Positions 18,126 to 25,925 of a stretch of 60,540 bases of DNA are shown piece after piece. The stretch comes from Paracoccus sp. (in: a-proteobacteria) (GTDB lineage: Bacteria > Pseudomonadota > Alphaproteobacteria > Rhodobacterales > Rhodobacteraceae): contig JAUNTZ010000014.1 of NCBI GenBank assembly GCA_030538425.1, positions 1 through 60,540 of the forward strand, read 5' to 3'. Every line of letters starts with the position of its first letter. Position 1 is the stretch's first letter. The position numbers and the translations under genes are program-made. The notes beneath the pieces were generated by a model that was not told the DNA's origin, did no database searches, and saw only the letters and a program-made list of their open reading frames with translations.

Positions 18126-18402
18126 GTCCGACGACCCCGGCAATATCCTTGCGAAGTTTGTCAACCTTGTTCCTTTCCTCAAGCATGAGCTGCGCCGCCG
18201 AGCGCAATTCCCGCGCCAGCTTCACGGCATCTTTCAGCCCCTCGGTATCGCCTGCCTGCAATTGCCCGCGCAGGCGGACCAGATCCTCGGCACAGCCCCG
18301 CAAAAGCTGCCCCGCGATCTCGACATCCTCCAGCGCCGCAGCCTCCTGTTCGGCCTCGACCGCGCCTTCGCGCAGGCTGTCCCAATCGAAATTCAATGTC
18401 AT
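18043..18402 (-). CDS. GTA g1: terminase small subunit
   Basis: A 119-aa, highly charged helical protein (LNFDWDSLREGAVEAEQEAA; LVRLRGQLQAGDTEGLKDAV) in the first place of the cluster. In R. capsulatus g1 has been shown to act as a small terminase that binds the large subunit with little DNA sequence specificity, fitting random packaging of host DNA. The ATG at 18402 overlaps the stop of a possible 33-codon leader ORF. Confidence 0.88.
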   Translation of the reverse strand: MTLNFDWDSLREGAVEAEQEAAALEDVEIAGQLLRGCAEDLVRLRGQLQAGDTEGLKDAVKLARELRSAAQLMLEERNKVDKLRKDIAGVVGHGALDLDAARDEIGRRLACLRRAKGSG

Positions 18403-18500
18403 TCAACCATGCCCCGCCTCGTGTTCTGTCCGCACGAGCCAAGAGACGCAAAAAGCGGCGCGGGGTCGCCCCCCGGCCGCTTGCCCATCTCTCCCAGCAT
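18399..18500 (-). CDS. Possible 33-codon leader ORF overlapping GTA g1
   Basis: Reading the minus strand from ATG 18500 gives MLGEMGKRPGGDPAPLFASL and 13 more residues before a TGA that overlaps the g1 ATG (ATGA). The ATG coincides with the expected transcription start of the promoter at 18507-18535, so it would be leaderless; a second in-frame ATG has GGGAG very close. It spans the leader hairpin, so translation could melt that structure. Whether it is translated is unknown, and the peptide matches no family I know. Confidence 0.3.
   Translation of the reverse strand: MLGEMGKRPGGDPAPLFASLGSCGQNTRRGMVE
18450..18480 (-). terminator. Terminator-like hairpin in the GTA leader, before g1
   Basis: Minus strand: GCGGCCGGGG, loop ggcga, CCCCG-c-GCCGC with one bulged base, then TTTTT. 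It lies downstream of the likely promoter and 48 bases before g1. mltG upstream has its own hairpin at 18659-18687, so this element is more likely a GTA attenuator than the mltG terminator, though the latter cannot be excluded. Confidence 0.65.
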
Positions 18501-18506
18501 GAGAAA

Positions 18507-18535
18507 GTTCTACCTTAGGCCGTTCGCAAAGTCAA
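18507..18535 (-). promoter_or_regulatory. Likely GTA operon promoter
   Basis: Minus strand TTGACT (18535-18530), 17-base spacer, TAGAAC (18512-18507): a good sigma-70-type -35 and an acceptable -10. It is the best such pair between mltG and g1. About 45 bp further upstream lies an inverted repeat, TAAC-5-GTTA (18581-18593), a candidate site for an activator such as GafA or another regulator; the actual GafA site was not identified here. Confidence 0.5.
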
Positions 18536-18658
18536 TTCGGCAATCTTCGGTTGTGCTGCGGGTCGATATTTTCCGCATCATAACAAAGCGTTACACCGCG
18601 CAACACCCCGCCGCCCGCATCGCGCAACAGCCGCCAGAATCACCCCGCACAAAGCCGC

Positions 18659-18687
18659 GCGGCGCATGAGCTCACCCCATGCGCCGC
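18659..18687 (-). terminator. Hairpin just after mltG
   Basis: Minus strand GCGGCGCATG, nine-base loop, CATGCGCCGC: a perfect 10-bp stem 6 bases after the mltG stop. The following T run is weak (GCGGCTTTG), so it may be a 3'-end stabiliser or a poor terminator for the fabF-mltG transcript. Confidence 0.5.
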
Positions 18688-18692
18688 CGCAC

Positions 18693-19877
18693 TCAGTTCC
18701 CCTCAGGCGTTGCCGCCGCCTCAGCCGCCGCCGCGCGTTCGGCCTCGATCACCCGCCAGCGGGCGACCGCCGCGTTATGTTCCTCCAGCGTGCGGGTGAA
18801 CTCATGCCCGCCGGTCCCGTCCGCCACAAAGAACAGATATTCGGTCTCATCCGGGTTCAGCGCCGCCTCAATCGAGGCCCGCCCCGGATTGGCAATCGGC
18901 GTCTTCGGCAAGCCGTCAATCTGGTAAGTGTTCCAATCCGTCCGCGTGTCCAGCTCCGAGCGCCGCAAGCCGCGATCCAGAATCCCGCGCCCCTCGGTCA
19001 CGCCATAAATCACCGTCGGGTCGGTTTGCAGCCGCATCCCCTGTTCCAGCCGGTTCACAAAGACGCTGGCCACCTGCCGCCGCTCGGACGGCACGCCGGT
19101 CTCTTTCTCGATGATCGAGGCCATGATCAGAACCTCCTCGGGCGAGGCATAGGGCAGCCCGAAATCACGGCTTTCCCAGGCGGCATTCAGGATATTGCTC
19201 TGCCGCCGCGCCATCTCATTAATCAGGGTCTGCCGATCCGCGCCCGCGCTCACCTCATAGCTGTCCGGCGCAAGCGAGCCCTCAGCCGGCACACCCGCCA
19301 CATCGCCCGACATGAAGCCCGCGCGCTTCAGCCCCTCAACGATCTGCCAGCTGGTCACGCCCTCGGCCACGGCAATGCGCAGCCGCGCATCGGGGCGGGC
19401 CATCGCATCGGCAATCGGCTGCGGCGCGGCGCCCTCTGCCGGGTTGTAATTCGCGCGTTCCTCATAGCGCCCGGTCTCGGGGTTGATATCGCGCAACACC
19501 ACGCTGTCGGCACGCACGCCCACCCGGTAAATCACCTCAAGCCCGCAGGTCGAGGGGCCGCCCGCCGTGATCACATCGACGATCTCTTCCATGCTGGCAC
19601 CCGGCTGCACGAGGAACGAGCCGAATTTCAGATCCCGCGCCTTGCCGTCATAATCGGCCCCGGTGCGGAAGATGTAAGCGTTTGAAATCACACCCTGATC
19701 GGCCAGCTGATTGCTGACCGCCGTCAGGCTGGCCCCGGGCGCGACCTGCACGCATTGCGCAATCGCGCTTGGCCCCGGCCCGCTATATTGCGACCGCCCC
19801 CAGGACACCGCCACCGCCAGCGCGATCAGCAGCACCACGCTCAGCGTCAGAAAGCTGGATGCGATATTACGCCACAT
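18693..19877 (-). CDS. mltG: Endolytic murein transglycosylase
   Basis: A 394-aa MltG/YceG protein: one N-terminal membrane anchor (FLTLSVVLLIALAVAVSW), a LysM-like segment, and the catalytic domain with the conserved glutamate in MASIIEKETG and the segment QTDPTVIYGV. It cleaves nascent glycan strands at the inner membrane and sets their length. The start overlaps the fabF stop by 11 bp, so the two are co-transcribed. It directly precedes the GTA leader. Confidence 0.95.
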   Translation of the reverse strand: MWRNIASSFLTLSVVLLIALAVAVSWGRSQYSGPGPSAIAQCVQVAPGASLTAVSNQLADQGVISNAYIFRTGADYDGKARDLKFGSFLVQPGASMEEIVDVITAGGPSTCGLEVIYRVGVRADSVVLRDINPETGRYEERANYNPAEGAAPQPIADAMARPDARLRIAVAEGVTSWQIVEGLKRAGFMSGDVAGVPAEGSLAPDSYEVSAGADRQTLINEMARRQSNILNAAWESRDFGLPYASPEEVLIMASIIEKETGVPSERRQVASVFVNRLEQGMRLQTDPTVIYGVTEGRGILDRGLRRSELDTRTDWNTYQIDGLPKTPIANPGRASIEAALNPDETEYLFFVADGTGGHEFTRTLEEHNAAVARWRVIEAERAAAAEAAATPEGN

Positions 19878-21132
19878 CGGGCTTGCCCATGATCAGCGTC
19901 GCGTTCGTGCCGCCGAAGCCAAAGCTGTTGGACAGCGCCACGTCGATCTTTCGGCGCACCGCCGCATTGGCGGCCAGATCAATCGCGGTTTCCGCTGCCG
20001 GATTGTCCAGATTGATCGTCGGCGGCGCGATCTGGTCGCGCAGCGCCAGAATACAGAAAATCGCCTCAACCGCGCCAGCCGCACCCAACAGATGCCCGAT
20101 GCTCGACTTGGTGGACGACATGGTGACATTCCCGGCATGATCCCCAAGCAGCCGTTCCACCGCGCCAAGCTCGATCGTGTCGGCCATGGTCGAGGTGCCA
20201 TGCGCGTTGATATAGTCAATCGCCGCAGGCTCCAGCCCCGCATTGCGCAGCGCGTTCTTCATCGCCCGGAACCCGCCATCGCCATCCTCCGACGGCGCGG
20301 TGATATGATAGGCATCGCCCGACAGCCCATAACCCAGCACTTCGGCATAGATCTTCGCACCCCGCGCGCGGGCATGTTCATATTCCTCCAGCACGACGAC
20401 GCCCGCACCCTCACCCATCACGAAACCGTCGCGATCGGCGTCATAAGGGCGGCTGGCGGATTTGGGATCATCCTCGCGCTTGGTGGACAGCGCCTTGCAG
20501 GCGTTGAACCCGGCAATCCCGATCTCGGAGATCGGGCTTTCCGCGCCGCCCGCCACCATCACATCCGCATCACCAAGCGCGATCAGCCGCGCCGCATCGC
20601 CAATCGCGTGCGCGCCGGTGCTGCACGCCGTCACAACCGCATGGTTCGGCCCCTTGAAGCCGAAACGGATGCTCACCTGCCCGGAAACAAGGTTAATCAG
20701 CGCGCCGGGAATAAAGAAGGGCGAAACCCGCTTCGGCCCGCGCTCCTTGATCAAAACGGCGGTTTCGGCAATCGAGGTCAGCCCGCCAATCCCCGATCCG
20801 ATCATGACGCCGGTGCGCTCACGATCCTCATCGCTTTCGGGCTGCCAACCGCTGTCACGCACCGCCTGTTCAGCGGCGGCCATGCCATAGAGAATGAAAT
20901 CATCGACCTTGCGGCGGTCCTTCGGCTCCATCCACGCGTCGGGGTTGAAGCTGCCATCCGATCCATCGCCAAACGGAATCTCGCAGGCATATTTCGTCAC
21001 AACATCCTTGGCATCGAACCGCGTGATCGGCCCCGCGCCGGATTCGCCCTTCAAAAGACGCTCCCATGTGGTCTCTACGCCCGAACCCAGCGGTGTGACC
21101 ATCCCAAGCCCGGTGACGACAACTCTGCGCAT
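19867..21132 (-). CDS. fabF: Beta-ketoacyl-ACP synthase II
   Basis: A 421-aa KAS II. The nucleophile cysteine is in VVTACSTGAHAIG, the catalytic histidines in NAHGTSTMADTIE and SSTKSSIGHLLGAAG, and the glycine-rich end is FGFGGTNATLI. It elongates fatty acids with malonyl-ACP and is temperature-sensitive in the C16 to C18 step in many bacteria. The start MRRVVVTGLGMVTPLGSG at 21132 is standard; the longer frame upstream is ignored. It forms a unit with mltG. Confidence 0.96.
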   Translation of the reverse strand: MRRVVVTGLGMVTPLGSGVETTWERLLKGESGAGPITRFDAKDVVTKYACEIPFGDGSDGSFNPDAWMEPKDRRKVDDFILYGMAAAEQAVRDSGWQPESDEDRERTGVMIGSGIGGLTSIAETAVLIKERGPKRVSPFFIPGALINLVSGQVSIRFGFKGPNHAVVTACSTGAHAIGDAARLIALGDADVMVAGGAESPISEIGIAGFNACKALSTKREDDPKSASRPYDADRDGFVMGEGAGVVVLEEYEHARARGAKIYAEVLGYGLSGDAYHITAPSEDGDGGFRAMKNALRNAGLEPAAIDYINAHGTSTMADTIELGAVERLLGDHAGNVTMSSTKSSIGHLLGAAGAVEAIFCILALRDQIAPPTINLDNPAAETAIDLAANAAVRRKIDVALSNSFGFGGTNATLIMGKPDVA

Positions 21133-21223
21133 CGCAATATCCTGTTCTGCCCGTTTAATTGCGGCGGTGATACATGACGCCTGCCTGTGGCGCAATCTTC
21201 ACCCGCCAAACGGCGCGGCCAAA

Positions 21224-21257
21224 TGAAAAAGCGGCCGCCCCCGTCAGGGGACAGCCG
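21224..21257 (-). terminator. Intrinsic terminator after the peroxiredoxin gene
   Basis: Minus strand GCGGCTGTCCCC-tga-CGGGGGCGGCCGC followed by TTTTT, about 25 bases past the peroxiredoxin stop. It separates that gene from fabF. Confidence 0.75.
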
Positions 21258-21281
21258 CCATGCGCTCAGATCAAGCCAGCC

Positions 21282-21821
21282 TCAGGCCGCCTTGTTATCT
21301 TCCAGCCATTCCAGCACTTTTTCGGGCGCCGATTCGCCGTAAGGGTCCTCGGGGCAGTCGTCGATGCGGCCCGGCTCTTCGAACCATGCCTCGACCACGC
21401 CGTCATTCACAATCGCGGCATAGCGCCAGCTGCGCGGCCCAAAGCCCAGATTGTCCTTGCGCACCAGCATATCCACGCCCTTGGTGAACTCACCCGAGCC
21501 ATCCGGGATCACCTTGACGTTCTGGAGACCCTGCGCCTCGGCCCATTTGTTCATCACAAAGCTGTCATTGACCGACAGGCAATAGATCTCATCCACGCCC
21601 AGATCGCGCATCCGGTCGGCGTTTTTCTCAAAACCCGGCAGCTGATAGGTCGAACAAGTCGGCGTGAACGCCCCGGGAAGCGAGAACAGGACGACGCGCT
21701 TGCCCTTGAAGTAATCGTCCGAGGTCAACTGCTCCCAACGATAGGGGTTGGGGCCTTCGACGCTTTCGTCACGCACACGGGTCTGGAACTTCACCTGGGG
21801 AACTTTATCACCGATTTTCAT
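21282..21821 (-). CDS. Peroxiredoxin (Prx5-like, thiol/glutaredoxin-dependent)
   Basis: A 179-aa redoxin with the peroxidatic cysteine in PGAFTPTCSTYQLPGF, the Prx5 signature. The C-terminus carries a second cysteine (DDCPEDPYGES) that may resolve the disulfide. It reduces H2O2 and alkyl hydroperoxides in the cytosol. ATG 21821 has GGAG upstream; the longer open frame up to 22028 overlaps lipA and is not used. It is divergent from lipA, with ~135 bp between them. Confidence 0.93.
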   Translation of the reverse strand: MKIGDKVPQVKFQTRVRDESVEGPNPYRWEQLTSDDYFKGKRVVLFSLPGAFTPTCSTYQLPGFEKNADRMRDLGVDEIYCLSVNDSFVMNKWAEAQGLQNVKVIPDGSGEFTKGVDMLVRKDNLGFGPRSWRYAAIVNDGVVEAWFEEPGRIDDCPEDPYGESAPEKVLEWLEDNKAA

Positions 21822-21956
21822 CTGCCGGTCTCCTTTCGATGGTTGAGGGGGCATGCCGCGATGCAGCACGATATTGCGGCACCATGTGGCAATTGCGGAA
21901 AGATTGATCAAGGCCCCAAAAGAGCCTAAATGTCGCATATCAGCCAAGGATTGCCG

Positions 21957-22994
21957 ATGACCGAGACGCCCCGCGACCAAGCCGAGATCCTGCCCGCCAT
22001 GGGCCATAACAACCCGCCCGTGGAGCATCAGCCGGACAATCAGCCGCCCGCGCTACGGGCCGCCCGCGCGCGCCATCCCGAAAAGGCGCATCGCCCCGAT
22101 CAGGCGCAGCCCAAAAAGCCCGACTGGATCCGCGTCAAGGCCCCGACCAGCCAAGGCTATAAGGACACCCGCAACATTCTGCGCGAAAACCGCCTCTCGA
22201 CCGTCTGCGAAGAGGCCGGTTGCCCCAATGTCGGCGAATGCTGGAGCCAAGGCCACGCCACCATGATGATCATGGGTGAGATCTGCACGCGCGGCTGTTC
22301 CTTCTGCAATGTGATCACAGGCAAGCCCGACGCGCTCGACCCGTTCGAGCCGGGCCGCGTCGCCCATGCGGTCGCCAAGCTGGGCCTCAAGCATGTTGTG
22401 ATCACATCCGTGGACCGCGATGATCTGGACGATGGCGGGGCCGCGCATTTCGCGCAGGTGATCCGCGCGATCCGCCACCGCTCGCCCGGCTCGACCATTG
22501 AGGTCCTGACCCCCGATTTTCTGAAATGTGGCCCAGAAGCCCTTGAAACCGTTGTCGAAGCTCGCCCCGACGTGTTCAACCACAATCTGGAGACCGTGCC
22601 CGGCCTTTATCCGACCGTTCGCCCCGGCGCGCGCTATTTCCACTCACTGCGGCTGTTGCAGCGCGTGAAGGAACTCGACCCAAGCATGTTCACGAAATCC
22701 GGCATCATGGTGGGTCTGGGTGAGGATCGTCAGGGCGTCTTGCAGGTCATGGACGACATGCGCGCCGCCGAGATCGACTTCATCACCATCGGCCAATATC
22801 TTCAGCCCACGCCCAAGCACCACCGCGTGGACCGTTTCGTCACCCCCGACGAGTTCAAGGGCTACGAAAAATCCGCCTATGGCAAGGGCTTCCTGATGGT
22901 CTCGGCCACGCCCCTGACCCGGTCGAGCTACCACGCCGGCGACGACTTCGCCCGTCTGCGCGCCGCGCGACTGGAAAAACTGGGCCGCGCCTAG
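21957..22994 (+). CDS. lipA: Lipoyl synthase
   Basis: A 345-aa radical-SAM enzyme. The auxiliary cluster motif [12 protein letters not shown] and the radical-SAM motif CTRGCSFC are intact, and the C-terminal [10 protein letters not shown] supplies the serine ligand. It inserts two sulfurs into octanoyl groups on 2-oxo-acid dehydrogenase subunits. ATG 21957 (AAGGA six bases upstream) is preferred over ATG 21930. The extreme 3' end (ctggaaaaactggg) is copied twice in the downstream tandem array. Confidence 0.96.
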   Translation: MTETPRDQAEILPAMGHNNPPVEHQPDNQPPALRAARARHPEKAHRPDQAQPKKPDWIRVKAPTSQGYKDTRNILRENRLSTVCEEAGCPNVGECWSQGHATMMIMGEICTRGCSFCNVITGKPDALDPFEPGRVAHAVAKLGLKHVVITSVDRDDLDDGGAAHFAQVIRAIRHRSPGSTIEVLTPDFLKCGPEALETVVEARPDVFNHNLETVPGLYPTVRPGARYFHSLRLLQRVKELDPSMFTKSGIMVGLGEDRQGVLQVMDDMRAAEIDFITIGQYLQPTPKHHRVDRFVTPDEFKGYEKSAYGKGFLMVSATPLTRSSYHAGDDFARLRAARLEKLGRA

Positions 22995-23003
22995 CGGCCT
23001 AGT

Positions 23004-23276
23004 CTAGCGGGCTGCGCCGTCCGGGCTCCACCCCTCGGCGGCCCAACGCTCGGCAATCTGACCAAGCATCTGCATCGCATCATGCAGCTCTCGCCCGCGC
23101 GGGGTCAGCGAATAGCTGACCTGAGGCGGGATCGTCGCGGCCTGCGCCCGGTCGATCAGCCCGGCCCGCTCCAGCATCCGCAGCCGGTCGGTCAGAACCT
23201 TGGTCAAGATTCGCGGCATATGCCGCTGCAACGCCCCGAATCGCAACGTGCCATGGCTGGCCAGCGTGTAAATCAA
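23004..23276 (-). pseudogene. HxlR-type regulator, truncated copy A
   Basis: About 90 codons matching residues ~34-123 of the intact HxlR gene at 23648-24019, missing the N-terminal helix and the conserved cysteine. The recognition helix (TKVLTDRLRMLERAGL) and wing (QVSYSLTPRG) are intact. In the core it differs from the intact copy at about 14 bases, but only one change alters a residue (Ser to Leu in RISTK). The first possible start is TTG 23276. It lies in the same frame as copy B, just past copy B's stop. I list it as a pseudogene for lack of a convincing start, but the silent-change bias argues for function. Confidence 0.6.
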
Positions 23277-23345
23277 GTAAGGCAGCCGGAGAAACTGGGA
23301 CGCACCTAGCGGGCGGGTCTGGCGGTCTGGGCCTGTTGGCCTAGT

Positions 23346-23690
23346 CTAGCGGGCTGCGTCGTCCGGCGTCCGCCCCTCAGCGGCCCAACGCTCGGCAATC
23401 TGCCCCAGCATCTGCATCGCGTCATGCAACTCACGCCCGCGCAGGGTCAGCGAATAGCTGACCTGCGGCGGGATCGTCGCGGCCTGCGCCCGGTCGATCA
23501 GCCCCGCCCGCTCCAGCATCCGCAGCCGGTCGGTCAGAACCTTGGTCGAGATTCGCGGCATATGCCGCTGCAACGCCCCGAAGCGCAACGTGCCATGGCT
23601 TGCCAGCGTGTAAATCAGGTAAGGCAGCTGGAAAAACTGGGCGGCGCTTAGGCGCGCATGCCGTCCGGGCTCCACCCCTCGGCGGCCCAA
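23346..23690 (-). pseudogene. HxlR-type regulator, truncated copy B
   Basis: A second partial copy of the HxlR coding sequence. From PYLIYTL onward it matches the intact gene; upstream the frame runs into fused lipA-tail sequence (SAAQFFQL) and the shifted 3' end of copy C. In the core there are about a dozen base differences from the intact copy and one amino-acid change (Pro to Leu in SLTLRG), plus a divergent C-terminus (EGRTPDDAAR). Starts are only TTG or GTG. Function is uncertain, as for copy A. Confidence 0.6.
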
Positions 23691-24019
23691 CGCTCGGCGA
23701 TCTGACCCAGCATCTGCATCGCGTCATGCAACTCACGCCCACGCGGGGTCAGCGAATAGCTGACTTGAGGCGGGATCGTCGCGGCCTGCGCGCGGTCAAT
23801 CAACCCCGCCCGCTCCAGCATCCGCAGCCGGTCGGTCAGAACCTTAGTCGAGATTCGCGGCATATGCCGCTGCAACGCCCCGAATCGCAACGTGCCATGG
23901 CTGGCCAGCGTGTAAATCAGGTAAGGCGTCCACGCCCCCGCCACCACCGAGAACAGATTTTCGACCGGACAAACTTCACGATCATGCATTTCCGTGCCTG
24001 CGGTAACTGGCTTTCTCAT
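23648..24019 (-). CDS. HxlR-family winged-helix transcriptional regulator (intact copy C)
   Basis: A 123-aa regulator with the family cysteine in REVCPVENLFSVV, the GAWTPYLIYTL helix, the recognition helix in TKVLTDRLRMLERAGL and the wing. HxlR proteins often sense electrophiles or oxidants through that cysteine and repress a neighbouring oxidoreductase. Here a flavodoxin-like gene is divergent 68 bp away, the classic arrangement. ATG 24019 has GGAAAG upstream. Its 3' two-thirds are repeated in copies A and B. Confidence 0.9.
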   Translation of the reverse strand: MRKPVTAGTEMHDREVCPVENLFSVVAGAWTPYLIYTLASHGTLRFGALQRHMPRISTKVLTDRLRMLERAGLIDRAQAATIPPQVSYSLTPRGRELHDAMQMLGQIAERWAAEGWSPDGMRA

Positions 24020-24048
24020 CGGTAAGCACTTTCCTTTCCAAAGCGACT

Positions 24049-24059
24049 GTAGTTTACAC
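24049..24059. promoter_or_regulatory. Candidate HxlR operator
   Basis: TGTAGTTTACA, a short inverted repeat (TGTA-3-TACA) in the 68-bp gap between the divergent HxlR gene and the flavodoxin-like gene. HxlR proteins bind short palindromes in such gaps; assignment here is by position and symmetry only. Confidence 0.4.
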
Positions 24060-24087
24060 CGCCACAATCAAATGGAAAGAGGTTCCC

Positions 24088-24651
24088 ATGTCCAAGATTG
24101 CCATTGTCTATTTCAGCGGCTACGGCCACACCGTTTCCGCCGCCGATGCCATCGCCGCAGGCGCCCGCGAGGCAGGCGCCACGGTTGAAGTCATCCGCAT
24201 CTCCGAAAACGGTGAGATCACCGATGCCGACTGGGCCACGCTTGAGGCCGCATCCGCCATCGTTTACGGCAGCCCCACCTATATGGGCGGCCCCGCATGG
24301 CAGTTCAAACGCTTTGCCGACGCCTCATCGAAGGCATGGTTTGAGCAGAAATGGCTCGACAAGCTGGCGGCAGGCTTCACCGTCTCCGCCTCGACCATCG
24401 GCGACAAGGGCGAGACGCTGAACTACTTCCAGACCCTTGCAAGCCAGCATGGCCAGCTTTGGGTGTCGCTGGCCCTCGCCTCCAGCAATTCCGAGGCCCA
24501 CACGCCTGCGGACATCAACTGGAGCGGCAATTTCGCCGGTCTCGCCGCGATCAAGCGCGCCGACGCCCCCGCCGCGCCGCTCGCCGCAGGCGACGAGGCC
24601 GCCGCCCGCCATTACGGCGCCCGCATCGCCACTTTGGCTGCGCGGATCTAG
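24088..24651 (+). CDS. Flavodoxin-family NAD(P)H-dependent oxidoreductase (WrbA/NQO-like)
   Basis: A 187-aa flavodoxin-fold protein. The FMN phosphate loop is YFSGYGHT (residues 8-15), followed by the YGSPTYMGGPAWQFKRF segment typical of WrbA-like quinone reductases. It probably performs two-electron reduction of quinones, avoiding semiquinone radicals. It is divergent from the HxlR regulator, which most likely controls it. ATG 24088 has GAAAGAGG upstream. Confidence 0.88.
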   Translation: MSKIAIVYFSGYGHTVSAADAIAAGAREAGATVEVIRISENGEITDADWATLEAASAIVYGSPTYMGGPAWQFKRFADASSKAWFEQKWLDKLAAGFTVSASTIGDKGETLNYFQTLASQHGQLWVSLALASSNSEAHTPADINWSGNFAGLAAIKRADAPAAPLAAGDEAAARHYGARIATLAARI

Positions 24652-24732
24652 TCCGGTCTCCGGTCTCCGGTAAGGGGCGTCACAATCAAATCGCGCAGTC
24701 AACCCTTTCATCGTGATCGCGCGACTTGCCCC

Positions 24733-24761
24733 TTGCCCAAGCGACAGAGCATCTGTAATGC
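24733..24761 (+). promoter_or_regulatory. Likely tRNA-Leu promoter
   Basis: TTGCCC (24733-24738), 17-base spacer, TAATGC (24756-24761), with the mature tRNA starting 11 bases further on. This fits a housekeeping sigma promoter. Confidence 0.5.
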
Positions 24762-24772
24762 GGGACGGCAAG

Positions 24773-24856
24773 GCCCGAGTGGCGGAATGGTAGACGCAGC
24801 GGATTCAAAATCCGCCGCCGCAAGGCATGTCGGTTCGAGTCCGACCTCGGGTACCA
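24773..24856 (+). tRNA. tRNA-Leu (anticodon CAA)
   Basis: An 84-nt gene. The acceptor stem GCCCGAG pairs with CTCGGGT, the anticodon stem-loop is GCGGA-TTCAAAA-TCCGC giving anticodon CAA (reads UUG), the T arm is GTCGG-TTCGAGT-CCGAC, and a variable arm is present as expected for a class II tRNA. The CCA end is encoded. Confidence 0.96.
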
Positions 24857-25412
24857 GCCTTCCCTGTGATTTTGTGTGCCGTGACGTGGTTGCCCTACGG
24901 AAAAGCCGCCATGTCATGCGCAAGATCGGCTGGCACAAGCCTATGACCGCCCGCTTTCCCGCGCGTTAACAAAGGCTTCTGAACACGCCTCGCCCGGCGA
25001 CGGCGACATCAGCCGCCGCGCCACTCTACTACGGCTGGCCTGCACTCCCACCCGGCACGCACCCTTTCGGGCCGGTCATTCTGCACTTTTCACCAGCGTC
25101 TTTTTACCACCTTCGCCACCAATCCCATACCGCGAGAACACACCTCCCCAATCCCATACCCCTTAGGACAAGGCTCACCTAAGGACATATCCGCCACGCC
25201 CAAGCTGCGCGCCTGCAAAAACCCATCCACCGCCAGTCGGCGTGATCGAAACATCGGCCTCGCCTTGTCTCGCCCTAGACTATCACCCAGCAGACGACAC
25301 GCCCTCCTACCCCAAACGCCCTCAACCAAACCAACACGCACCCACAAACCATCCCACCACGCGATGTCAGTTTGCGGTTGCACCCTCTCACCGCCTCGCC
25401 CAAAACAACGCC
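24857..25412. other. Gene-poor stretch after tRNA-Leu
   Basis: About 556 bases with no convincing gene. Composition is less GC-rich and less codon-like than the surroundings. A 124-codon minus-strand frame (25464-25090) and a plus-strand frame (from 25242) exist but lack ribosome sites and family features. A short direct repeat (caatcccatacc, near 25118 and 25151) is the only structure seen. The tRNA end makes it a plausible old insertion site, but no integrase or attachment duplication is visible. Confidence 0.5.
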
Positions 25413-25835
25413 ATGACCCTGCCGCGCACCCGATCCGTCCCGCTGCTGGCCGCCATCGCGGCAAGCCTTGCCGTTTCTGGCTGCGCGGATCGGGCGACCG
25501 ACTACCCGGCGCTTGCCCCCACGGCCGAGCTGTTGGCGCCTCCCGCCATCCCCGGCCATGCGCAAATCGCCGCCGACAGCCCCGATCAGGTCGTCACCGA
25601 TCTGACCCAGGCCGGGCAGTCGCTGGCGGTCTCATCGGCGGAACTGACCGCCGCGCCGACCTCAGGCGATGCGCTAACAGCGCGCGCCGACCGGCTGCGT
25701 AACCGCACCGCAGAACCCGCGCGCGCTGATGACAGCCTTGAAAGCCGCGCCGCGCGGCTGCGCGCGCGCCTCTGCGATGAGGCCGCCGCCGACCCCGCAG
25801 CACCCATGCCCGGCCACTGCACCGGCCAAAGCTGA
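25413..25835 (+). CDS. Small lipoprotein of unknown function
   Basis: A 140-aa protein with a lipoprotein signal (LLAAIAASLAVSGC; lipobox AVSGC), so it should be lipid-anchored. The mature part is Ala/Arg-rich and helical with repeated heptad-like segments (ALTARADRLRNRT and SLESRAARLRARL). Two C-terminal cysteines may form a disulfide. ATG 25413 is chosen because it gives a proper signal peptide, although no strong ribosome site precedes it. Confidence 0.72.
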   Translation: MTLPRTRSVPLLAAIAASLAVSGCADRATDYPALAPTAELLAPPAIPGHAQIAADSPDQVVTDLTQAGQSLAVSSAELTAAPTSGDALTARADRLRNRTAEPARADDSLESRAARLRARLCDEAAADPAAPMPGHCTGQS

Positions 25836-25925
25836 GCGGCACCGCGCCATTCGCCGCAATCAGGTCATTGAAACCGCCGCCGACCTTCGCCAAGATCACC
25901 CTATTCAAACGAAAAAGGGTATCAC

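Larger units (their letters stand above)
22971..23927 (-). repeat. Tandem array: lipA tail plus HxlR C-terminal part, 3 units
   Basis: Three head-to-tail units starting at 22971 (315 bp), 23286 (342 bp) and 23628 (about 300 bp). Each starts with a copy of the lipA 3' end (ctggaaaaac or close) and runs to gtaaggc inside the HxlR gene. Only the third unit continues into the intact HxlR 5' part. Copies A and B share the same junction (gtaaggcag next to the lipA tail), so the truncated unit itself was duplicated. Confidence 0.9.

Noticed and set aside
15657-18188. An 843-codon plus-strand open frame antisense to g2 and g3
   Set aside because: It is the usual shadow frame in GC-rich DNA; composition is Arg/His/Pro-rich with no domain, and the minus strand carries clear terminase and portal genes.
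3919-18402. A complete prophage rather than a GTA
   Set aside because: There is no integrase, replication or lysis module and no attachment sites; gene content and order match g1-g15 of the Rhodobacter GTA, and the tape measure is short.
18507-18530. LexA-like direct repeat GAAC-N-GAAC at the GTA promoter
   Set aside because: The spacing is 11 bases; the alphaproteobacterial LexA site needs 7, so it is not a credible SOS box.
24773-25412. Possible integrated element next to tRNA-Leu
   Set aside because: No integrase, no duplicated tRNA 3' end and no mobile genes are seen in the following sequence.
25090-25464. A 124-codon minus-strand frame downstream of tRNA-Leu
   Set aside because: No ribosome site, no family features and Trp/Arg-rich shadow-like composition; it overlaps the lipoprotein gene start.
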